In this document: piece by piece, positions 57,523 to 64,000 of the stretch | Layout of the letters: every line of letters begins with the position of its first letter | Numbering within the stretch: position 1 is the stretch's first letter | Assembly: GCF_001678945.1 (NCBI RefSeq) | Contig: NZ_CP015124.1 | Location: 3,820,001-3,884,000 of the forward strand | Direction of reading: 5' to 3' | DNA from: Phaeobacter gallaeciensis | GTDB taxonomy: Bacteria > Pseudomonadota > Alphaproteobacteria > Rhodobacterales > Rhodobacteraceae | DNA: 64,000 nt | Position numbers and translations under genes: made by a program | Notes under the pieces: generated by a model | Told to the model about the DNA's origin: nothing | The model's database searches: none | What the model saw: only the letters and a program-made list of their open reading frames with translations

Positions 57523-58890
57523 TCAGGGGGCTAGCGCCTTGATCAGGGTCAGCACCGCATCTTGATGCCACCATAGGGCGCTGCCTCCGACCAGAACAAC
57601 CAGAAAGCCAGAGACCAGATCGTGCAGGGGATCCCAGGCGCCGTGTCGGCGGGCCAGCCAGATCAGCACCGGATAGGCGCCGAGCATCGCCAATCCCAGC
57701 GCTGCAATACCGCCGGGCAACCCGAACCAGTAGGTGCCGAGTAAGAAAAGTGCTGTTTGCAGCAGGGCGCGGCTGGCGGTGAAGACAAAGAACGCCCGGC
57801 TGTCTCCGGCGGCCAATGCGGCCTGATCGTAGGTCATGGTGATGACGGCCGGGGCCAGAGCCAGTGAGATCAGCACGATCATCGCACCCGCCTGCTGATA
57901 GCGCGCATCATAGAGCAGATCTGTCAGCCAGGGGCCGATCCAGGCCATGATCAACAGCAGCGACAGGATCACGGCGCTCAGACCTGCGCGCAGCAGGCGG
58001 TGTTTGCGCCGGTTTTCCGGCGGGCCATCGGCGGGCTTGTCGCGGTACACCGGAATCATCAGCCTCTGGTTCACCGCATGGCCCAGCAGCATCGGGAAAC
58101 TCGCTAGAAAGTAGCCGATATTATAGACGCCCAGCACATCCAGCGGCACAAAGCGGCCCAAGATAGCCCGGTCCCCCTGCGAGGTCAGGAACCAGAAGGC
58201 CGTGGAGAGGAATATCCACTTGCCAAAGCGGATCAGCTCCTGCGCGGCGCGGAGTTCCCAGCGAAACCGGTTTGTCTGCCCTGGCAGGCCAAAATGGGTC
58301 AGCGCCAGTTTCGCCGCGGCCTGAATGACCCCGCCCAGAACCAGCGCCAGAACCGATCCGTTTGCCCATGCCAAAAGCACCATAGCGCCGATGCCAAGGG
58401 CCTGCGCCGCGAGATCCAGTGCAGTGAGGCGCCCGACCAGCAAGTGCCGGTGCGCAGTTTCAATGCGGGTCGGGTTGAAGCCTGCGATGGCGAGGCCAAT
58501 GCCGGCGATCGGCAAGTAGAGCAGCAGATCCGGGGCCTGATAGAGCCAGGAAACAGGCCAGGCCAGCAGCAGAGTCATCCCCCAGAGACCGAACCCGCGG
58601 ACAACTTGAATGGTCCAGGCGGTGTTGAGAAAGTCAGGATCATCGCCACGTTCATTCTGCGCAATGGACGGGCCGATCCCGACATCGGAAAACAGCGAAA
58701 GGCCAACGGTCACCACGCTGACCAGTGCCATCAGGCCAAAGGCCTCGGGGAACAGCAGCCGGGCCAGGACCAGATTGGCGCCAAGCCGCAGTGCCTGGCT
58801 GCCGCCATAGCCGATCATCAGCCAGGAGGCCGAGCGCAGCACCCGCGCCAGCAGACCCTGGCCGGAAAACAGCGCGGCTTGCTTAAGCAT
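57523..58890 (-). CDS. Oligosaccharide flippase (Wzx type)
   Basis: A 455-residue membrane protein with about 12-14 helices of the polysaccharide transport family. WLMIGYGGSQALRLGANLVLARLLFPEAFGLMALVSVV is the usual N-terminal stretch. It would move lipid-linked repeat units across the inner membrane. GGAGGTCAG precedes the ATG. It is convergent with the Wzz-like gene and lies 295 bases downstream of the GT2 operon, with a dispersed repeat between. Confidence 0.92.
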   Translation of the reverse strand: MLKQAALFSGQGLLARVLRSASWLMIGYGGSQALRLGANLVLARLLFPEAFGLMALVSVVTVGLSLFSDVGIGPSIAQNERGDDPDFLNTAWTIQVVRGFGLWGMTLLLAWPVSWLYQAPDLLLYLPIAGIGLAIAGFNPTRIETAHRHLLVGRLTALDLAAQALGIGAMVLLAWANGSVLALVLGGVIQAAAKLALTHFGLPGQTNRFRWELRAAQELIRFGKWIFLSTAFWFLTSQGDRAILGRFVPLDVLGVYNIGYFLASFPMLLGHAVNQRLMIPVYRDKPADGPPENRRKHRLLRAGLSAVILSLLLIMAWIGPWLTDLLYDARYQQAGAMIVLISLALAPAVITMTYDQAALAAGDSRAFFVFTASRALLQTALFLLGTYWFGLPGGIAALGLAMLGAYPVLIWLARRHGAWDPLHDLVSGFLVVLVGGSALWWHQDAVLTLIKALAP

Positions 58891-59078
58891 CTGACCTCCT
58901 GATGGTTTTCTGCACGCTAGGCAGGGCGGCGCGGCGCGTCAATCGACATGCAACTTTCGGCGCTGCCTAAGCACGAAACCCGGCAGTTGCTTGCGACAAT
59001 CCGTTGGCTGGGCAATGATTGATGCGCCGTCGTGACAGGCAGTGAAGCAGCGCGACGGCGGCAACATCTGCTGCCAAC

Positions 59079-59160
59079 GGCGCGCTCCCGCCCATCTTGC
59101 CCACGGCAGAGCCGCGTGTGTGACGGTTGGGCCTGGCGCCGCGCAAGCGCGGCGCGGTGG
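59079..59160. repeat. Dispersed intergenic repeat, copy 2
   Basis: Shares with copy 1 the opening GGCGCGCTCCCGCCCATC, the block GTTGGGCC and the closing palindrome, here GCGCCGCGC-AA-GCGCGGCGC (59136-59155). Middle part differs. It sits 25 bases after the GT2 stop codon, so it may help end that transcript. Confidence 0.55.
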
Positions 59161-59185
59161 CGTCAGTCCGCAGGCGTCAGGAACC

Positions 59186-60016
59186 CTAGCGACCTCTCGC
59201 CCAGCGTGTCTTGGTCCTGAACAGTGGCGTTTTTACCGTCAGGCTGACCAGCGCATAGGCGGCAAACCCCAGCGGGGCGCGCAGGAAGAGACGCATCAGA
59301 CCCGATGCACCGAGGCTGCGTTTGTCATCGTTTTCCAACAAATGCGGAAATCGCTCGGCGATTTCCTCGACGCCGACATTCTGCCGCCTGCGCACCCGCA
59401 CAAGATTGGCAAAGCCTTCGACCATCGGCCAGTCATAGCGGGCGGGCACACGAAAGCGCTCGGCAGGGGCAAAGGACAACCGTGCGAATGTGTCGTCCGA
59501 GATGATGTCGGGCCAAGCCTGCCAGCGCTCACGCCCGGTGCGGGTCATGGCGAAAAGGCCAAAACCGGGGGCGCCATCCGTGACAAAGGGCAGTCTGGAC
59601 CAGAACTGCCCATAGGCGCGGGTCAGGGCAGAGCGGGCCGGGTCGACACGGGGGCTGCCGCTGGCATAAAGTGGCTGCTCCGGCGTCAGAACTCCGGCAA
59701 GTTGCGCTAAAAGGGGCGGGGTGACCGTGACATCGGCATCCAGATAAACCAGCACCGCGCCGCGAGCCCGGGCATCCCCGGCATTGAGCGCGGCCAGCTT
59801 GCCCCCCTGCGGGAGGTCGATCACCTTGCGGCTCCAGCCTTGGGGAAGGGTGACAGAACGGGCAATTTCAGCGGTGTCATCGGTGCAGCCATTGGCCAGC
59901 ACCAGAACCTCGACCGGGCCGGGCAGCGGATCAGAGGCAAAAAGTGCCTCAAGACAGGGGCGGATATACGCCGCCTCGTTATGGGCCGGGATCAGCACGG
60001 ATATCATCGGTGTCAT
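59186..60016 (-). CDS. Glycosyltransferase family 2
   Basis: A 276-residue GT-A enzyme from ATG 60016 (MTPMISVLIPAHNEAAYIRPCL), with GGAGG upstream. The donor/metal motif is VLVYLDADVTV (about 87-97). A C-terminal hydrophobic stretch suggests membrane association. It overlaps the stop of the SGNH-glycosidase-like gene by 4 bases (ATGA), so synthesis and presumed modification are coupled. The sugar is not known. Confidence 0.9.
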   Translation of the reverse strand: MTPMISVLIPAHNEAAYIRPCLEALFASDPLPGPVEVLVLANGCTDDTAEIARSVTLPQGWSRKVIDLPQGGKLAALNAGDARARGAVLVYLDADVTVTPPLLAQLAGVLTPEQPLYASGSPRVDPARSALTRAYGQFWSRLPFVTDGAPGFGLFAMTRTGRERWQAWPDIISDDTFARLSFAPAERFRVPARYDWPMVEGFANLVRVRRRQNVGVEEIAERFPHLLENDDKRSLGASGLMRLFLRAPLGFAAYALVSLTVKTPLFRTKTRWARGR

Positions 60017-62532
60017 TTCACCGCCTCCAGCACCCGCCAGCGCGGGTTGTCGTCGCTGAGCGTGCGCCGCGCACCCCAGCTGCCCCATTTGCCGGGCACA
60101 GCCACATCGGCATAGGCCGCGAACAGGGTGCCGCCATGCTCGGCCCAGCCGGTCAGCATCTTCGTATAAAGCGCGGCCATTTCTTCGGTGTAATTGAAGT
60201 GGGTGAAAAAGCCGGTTAGCTCTGCGTCCTCGACCATCTGGCCGACACCCACCACATGGCTGCCGCCCTCGTACATGATTAGGTCCAGCCCGTATTCGTC
60301 GGCGACAGATTTGTGATAGGGCAGCTCCTTGTCCAGAAAACCGGCCATAGCGCCATTGCCGTCCTCGCTGAGGAGGCCATCCTCGATTTCCAGCATAGCC
60401 TGCGCCGTTGCCACATCGTACTGATGCGCCTCTATATAGGCCGCAGCCTCGGCGCCCTGCAGCCCCAGATCGGCGGCGGCAGAGCGGGCCCGGTCGCGGC
60501 TGTCGGCGATCCAGGCGCGCACCATGGGGGCGTTGTCGCGCAGGCCAAGCGTGCCGCCGAAATAGCCGGTAATCGCATAGGCATCGAAATAGCGCGCCGG
60601 GGGCAGGCGGTCTGGCGCCCCGGCCACCCAGAGCGGTGCGTTCAGCACCTGTTCCTCAAGGCCCGGCCAGCCGGTCTGAGTTGAAATCACCCGCACCAGT
60701 CGCTGGTCGGCGTCTGCGCCAAAGACATCGGTCCAGATCCGCGACATTTCCGCAGCGCGTCCGCCGTAGAACTGCATCCAGAGGTCACTGCCGCCCCAGA
60801 GGCTGCGGGCCTGCTCGTCTGCCCATTGGGCCTGTGCAAATTGCCAGTTCCAGACCTCGTTGGAGTATTCCACATAGGCACGTAGATCCTCGTCCAGGCC
60901 GCCATCCACCAGCTGGGCGAAATTGCGCAGATAGCTGTCGTCGGCCATATGGGGCATGTTGAACCAGGGATCGGCGCCCAGCGTATTGGCCAGCGCCAGC
61001 AGGATCTCGGCCGGGACACCCTTGCGCGCCCAGGTGTAATCGGAGACCTCCGGGCGGTCTTCCCAGCCAACCTGTTCGGAATCGTTGGTCTGCATCCAGT
61101 CCATGAACCGTAGCACGTCAAACCCATCCAGCATGTCGAGCCAGAGTGGGTTGAACAGGGCGCCATCTGCATAGGCCTTCAGCTGATCGGCGCGCACCAC
61201 GGTGATGTTGCGTACATAATCTGTCCCGCGCCCGGTGCGCTGAATGCGGATTTCGACCGGACCGGGGCCGGGGGTATAGTCAAATGTGACCTGGCCCTTG
61301 CCATAGCGGACGTTTTCGGCGCGGCCTGAGACCTCGACAATGCCGGAGCCGTCAAAGCGCAGCACATAACGCCCGGCAAGCGAGTGCGCCGAGGCGGGCA
61401 GATCGGTCAGAATGACGGTGCCGATGGAGCCAAGCTCGGGCGGCATGGCGGTGGGCCAGCCTTGCGGATCCAGATAGCCTGCAGCGGCAAGATCGTCATG
61501 GCCGACACCGCCCCAGCGCCCAGGCAGGTGGCCGATCCACGGGCGGGCGGTTTTGAAATGGTCAAGGAAAGGCGCCTGCGGGCTCCAGTCGGCGACCTCC
61601 ATCAGGTTCATGGCGATCGGCTGGCGCGGCGGTCCCTTTGCGGTGATTTCCGGCGCGGGGGCAGAGGCCGCAACCTCGGCGTTGAGGCGTGGCGCAGCGG
61701 GGTCGGAGGGCAGCGGCGGCGGGTCGGGCGGCAGGGCGGCGGTGCGTACCTCCTCGCCTTGGGCCGCGGCCCAGGCGATCTCCTGCAGCCGCCGGGCCAG
61801 TGCGGGCTCAGGCGCCGGATAGGCTTTGCCCCAACGATCCTGTAGCCGGTGCGGCAGACCCACCGGGCTGTGTCCGGTCAGAACCGCATATTGTAGCGCG
61901 CTGATATAGTAGAACCCGGTGGAATTTGGGTGGATGTCATCGGAAAAGACTTCAGAAATCTCGGTGAGGCCCGGCACCGTTCCGGCCCGGATGGCATCGT
62001 CCAGACGCGCCATGGCCTGCCCGGCGGGAAGTAGGCGCATATCACCACCGACGCTGTCGTTGACTTCATCCACCACAGCCTGCCAGCGGGGCAGGTCCTG
62101 CTCCAGCCGGTCACGCCAGGCGATATCGGCGCCTTCGTCAAACGGCACCTCGGTGCCGGTTCCGCTGCTGAGGCTGTGCCAGGTTTCCTGCAGATAGACA
62201 GCGGCATCGGGATTGGCATCCTTGGCCAGCTGGTAGTAGCGGGTGACGGTCTCTTCGGTATTGCTCCACTTCAGGTGATTGGCTAGCGGGATCGCCTCGG
62301 TCAGGATGACAGCATCGACCGGGGTCTGGAGACGCGCGCGGGCGTTCACCCCTTCGGCGCTGTCGCCGTGCTCCCAGTTGTAGCTGAGCGGCGCGCCATT
62401 GATGATCTGCGCTTCGACGGTGGCACTGCTACTGGACTGGCGCAACAGCTGTTCCAGCATGGCGGGATTGTCCTGGCCAAACAGCGAATGGCCCACCATC
62501 AGGACCGAGGTGATCAGTGTTTCAAGGTTCAT
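60013..62532 (-). CDS. SGNH-like and glycosidase-like fusion protein
   Basis: An 839-residue protein of two parts. Residues about 1-230 resemble an SGNH/GDSL-type domain: VGHSLFGQ with Ser16, and the DxxH block SDDIHPNSTG. A Pro/Ala-rich linker (about 265-305) follows. Residues about 330-839 look like a clan-A glycosidase: YSNEVWNW with Glu559 as acid/base candidate and MYEGGSH with Glu755 as nucleophile candidate, ending in WGARRTL. I do not recognise a named family for this combination. No signal peptide is seen. It overlaps both neighbours by 4 bases. Confidence 0.65.
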   Translation of the reverse strand: MNLETLITSVLMVGHSLFGQDNPAMLEQLLRQSSSSATVEAQIINGAPLSYNWEHGDSAEGVNARARLQTPVDAVILTEAIPLANHLKWSNTEETVTRYYQLAKDANPDAAVYLQETWHSLSSGTGTEVPFDEGADIAWRDRLEQDLPRWQAVVDEVNDSVGGDMRLLPAGQAMARLDDAIRAGTVPGLTEISEVFSDDIHPNSTGFYYISALQYAVLTGHSPVGLPHRLQDRWGKAYPAPEPALARRLQEIAWAAAQGEEVRTAALPPDPPPLPSDPAAPRLNAEVAASAPAPEITAKGPPRQPIAMNLMEVADWSPQAPFLDHFKTARPWIGHLPGRWGGVGHDDLAAAGYLDPQGWPTAMPPELGSIGTVILTDLPASAHSLAGRYVLRFDGSGIVEVSGRAENVRYGKGQVTFDYTPGPGPVEIRIQRTGRGTDYVRNITVVRADQLKAYADGALFNPLWLDMLDGFDVLRFMDWMQTNDSEQVGWEDRPEVSDYTWARKGVPAEILLALANTLGADPWFNMPHMADDSYLRNFAQLVDGGLDEDLRAYVEYSNEVWNWQFAQAQWADEQARSLWGGSDLWMQFYGGRAAEMSRIWTDVFGADADQRLVRVISTQTGWPGLEEQVLNAPLWVAGAPDRLPPARYFDAYAITGYFGGTLGLRDNAPMVRAWIADSRDRARSAAADLGLQGAEAAAYIEAHQYDVATAQAMLEIEDGLLSEDGNGAMAGFLDKELPYHKSVADEYGLDLIMYEGGSHVVGVGQMVEDAELTGFFTHFNYTEEMAALYTKMLTGWAEHGGTLFAAYADVAVPGKWGSWGARRTLSDDNPRWRVLEAVK

Positions 62533-63461
62533 CCGTTCTGGCCTGCGTCAGAGAGACCCGTGCGGGGGATCCCTGTCACCACCTGCCAGACGATTTGCTG
62601 CACCGTCTCGGCAGCGGCCGGTGACAGCGCCGTCGCTGCCTCTCCATCCGGACGCGACAGCTGGTGCGGCAGGCCAACAGGGGAGCGGTGATAGAGCACG
62701 GCATAGTGGGCGAGGGCGACAATGTATGTGCCCAAGTCGTTGATATGGATAGTGTCCTGTGCGCCTTCCGGTGTCTTGGCGAAAAGATCCGAAACATCCC
62801 TCAGCCCGTCGATCTGGCCTGCATCAATGGCCCGTGCGACAGCGGCCATGACCTGTCCGGCAGGGATCAGGTAGACCGGGCGTTTGGGATTGCGACGCGT
62901 GTCTGATCCGAGCACCTTGCCCAGCCAGAGCCGGTCCAGATCGCTTGCGATGCGCGCCTGCCAGCCGTCCGGGTCATCAAGGTGATGCCAGGTCTCATAA
63001 AGATAGAGCCGCGTGTCAGGCGAAGCATCACGGGCCAGCGCGGCCCAGCGGCGCATGTATTTGGCGGAGCCGAAATACTTCACCGCGTCGCGCAGCTCGA
63101 CCATTTCTGTCAGCACCACCGCATCATAATCGCCGGAACCGATGGCCTCTTTGGCGTCGCGCCAGATGGGGGCCTGATTCACCAGATCGAAATGAAGGAT
63201 CGTCTCCTCCGGCTCCCAGTGCTGCTTTAGCGATGTGCCCGACCCGAGCTGGCTGTTCCAGCTGTGCCCCTTGGGGGCAAGTTGCGCCAGCATATGAGGC
63301 ATCACAGGGCCGACCAGAGAGTGGCCAAGGTGATAGACCTTCATTGGCTGCTCTGGTGGGGGCAGCACCGGCACCGGAAACGGCGCGGCCTGCAGGGGCA
63401 GGCTGGCCCAAATCCCATGCAGGCAGGTCGTCAGCGCCAGAAGCAGAGATCGTTTTCCCAT
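62529..63461 (-). CDS. Exported SGNH-like protein
   Basis: A 310-residue protein with a signal peptide (MGKRSLLLALTTCLHGIWASLPLQA). The mature part is similar to the N-terminal half of the next protein: HLGHSLVG (candidate Ser48), VLTEMVELRDA, LYLYETWHHL, PVYLIPAGQVMAAVARAID and DTIHINDLGTYIVALAHYAVLYHRSPVGLPH, including the DxxH block. The two genes therefore look like a duplication with fusion. It may deacetylate or otherwise edit the polysaccharide outside the cytoplasm. GGAGG for its start lies within the end of the upstream gene. Confidence 0.7.
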   Translation of the reverse strand: MGKRSLLLALTTCLHGIWASLPLQAAPFPVPVLPPPEQPMKVYHLGHSLVGPVMPHMLAQLAPKGHSWNSQLGSGTSLKQHWEPEETILHFDLVNQAPIWRDAKEAIGSGDYDAVVLTEMVELRDAVKYFGSAKYMRRWAALARDASPDTRLYLYETWHHLDDPDGWQARIASDLDRLWLGKVLGSDTRRNPKRPVYLIPAGQVMAAVARAIDAGQIDGLRDVSDLFAKTPEGAQDTIHINDLGTYIVALAHYAVLYHRSPVGLPHQLSRPDGEAATALSPAAAETVQQIVWQVVTGIPRTGLSDAGQNG

Positions 63462-63464
63462 TGC

Positions 63465-64000
63465 TCACGCCTCCAGGCTTGCTGCGGTGAAAATGATACC
63501 TTCCCCGATGACATAGGCGCCGTTGATCCGGGCGCCAGTGCGAAACGGCGGGCGGTCGGCAGTGAAGGCGGCTACGAAACGCCCGCGCCGGACCGTTTCA
63601 CTCACGTCTTCTGGTTCGATCTCCAACTCCATGCCGTCAAAGCCGAAAAACTGTTCACTGACAGTATACTGGCACTTATAGGCGGCTTCCTTGGCGGAGA
63701 AGATCAGCTTGGCCATCTGGCCGGGGTTGTCCTGCGAGGTCAGCCAATCCTGTTCGCGGGCAGAGCAGATCGCCGGGCGCAGGTCATCTTTCAGGGGCGT
63801 GTCTTCCTCGACGTCAATGCCAATGGCGCGCCGGGTCAGTGTCGAGGCCACGGCGGCAAGGGCGCAGCTGCGGGTGTGGGTGATCGATCCGGTCAGCCCT
63901 GCGGGCCAGATGGGCGCGCGGGATTTGGCAATCACGATGGGGCAGGGCGCCCGGCCAAGATCCTGCATCGCCCGGTGCGCCGCCGCCCGCCCGGCGGCAA
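63465..64000 (-). CDS. 4'-phosphopantetheinyl transferase (EntD/Sfp type), 5' end outside window
   Basis: Transfers phosphopantetheine from CoA to a carrier protein serine. The frame stays open past the ATG at 63968 to the right edge, encoding AAGRAAAHRAMQDLGR, which fits the family, so the start lies beyond the window. Visible motifs are GSITHT, IGIDVEED (metal-binding) and IFSAKEAAYKCQY. Its stop is 3 bases before the SGNH-like gene, so it heads or belongs to the polysaccharide-editing operon. No carrier protein gene is seen here. Confidence 0.9.
   Translation of the reverse strand, partial: AAGRAAAHRAMQDLGRAPCPIVIAKSRAPIWPAGLTGSITHTRSCALAAVASTLTRRAIGIDVEEDTPLKDDLRPAICSAREQDWLTSQDNPGQMAKLIFSAKEAAYKCQYTVSEQFFGFDGMELEIEPEDVSETVRRGRFVAAFTADRPPFRTGARINGAYVIGEGIIFTAASLEA

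Overview
The window reads as a chromosomal segment of a Roseobacter-group alphaproteobacterium (Rhodobacteraceae, of the Phaeobacter/Ruegeria/Leisingera kind). It is GC-rich and tightly packed, with many ATGA stop/start overlaps. It carries alphaproteobacterial core neighbourhoods (prfA-prmC-DUF4167; rsmA-pdxA-surA-lptD-lptG-lptF divergent from pepA-holC), a TIGR02281-type retropepsin-like protease and a SPOR protein. The genus is inferred from protein similarity remembered by eye; no database was searched.

Layout. 0-2.8 kb: end of an M20 amidohydrolase, then two tandem ureohydrolases, one SpeB-like and one guanidinobutyrase-like (guanidino/amide catabolism). 2.8-6.7 kb: small conserved proteins, release factor 1 and its methyltransferase. 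6.8-16.5 kb: ribosome maturation, pyridoxal phosphate synthesis and LPS export on the minus strand; leucyl aminopeptidase and the Pol III chi subunit on the plus strand. 16.5-21.2 kb: a membrane GGDEF-EAL protein and MaeB malic enzyme, the latter with a palindromic operator candidate. 21.3-26.1 kb: a nucleoside salvage operon (cdd-deoA-deoB-upp) led by an uncharacterised VOC-cupin-cupin protein. 26.2-34.5 kb: SPOR protein, retropepsin, MarC, ABC-F ATPase, MFS exporter, ndk, a TfoX C-terminal-like protein and an orphan P450.

34.6-39.6 kb is regulatory: a nucleotidyltransferase-like protein without its catalytic signature, a LuxR-type response regulator, and a two-gene unit of a secreted cysteine-free protein plus a hybrid kinase (PAS-HisKA-HATPase-REC-HPt). 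39.9-40.6 kb holds two identical tRNA-Asn(GTT) genes facing each other, each with matching promoter and terminator, enclosing about 0.5 kb of apparently non-coding DNA. 40.7-47.3 kb: an MBL-fold hydrolase, an EnvZ-like kinase, an RTX protein, an EAL protein and a glycine-rich exported-looking protein. 47.5-53.7 kb: a kinase-fold protein, acyl-CoA dehydrogenase with TetR regulator, a TIGR03084-like protein, a degenerate DgoK-like protein and an AraC regulator.

54.2-64 kb is a surface-polysaccharide locus. On the plus strand are an undecaprenyl-phosphate sugar transferase, a CpsD-like ATPase lacking the Walker A lysine, and a Wzz/GumC-like protein. On the minus strand are a flippase and a coupled operon of phosphopantetheinyl transferase, an SGNH-like protein, an SGNH-glycosidase-like fusion and a GT2 glycosyltransferase. 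That coupled operon is my best candidate for undescribed biology. Next come the cysteine-free secreted protein with its kinase, and the VOC-cupin protein attached to nucleoside salvage.
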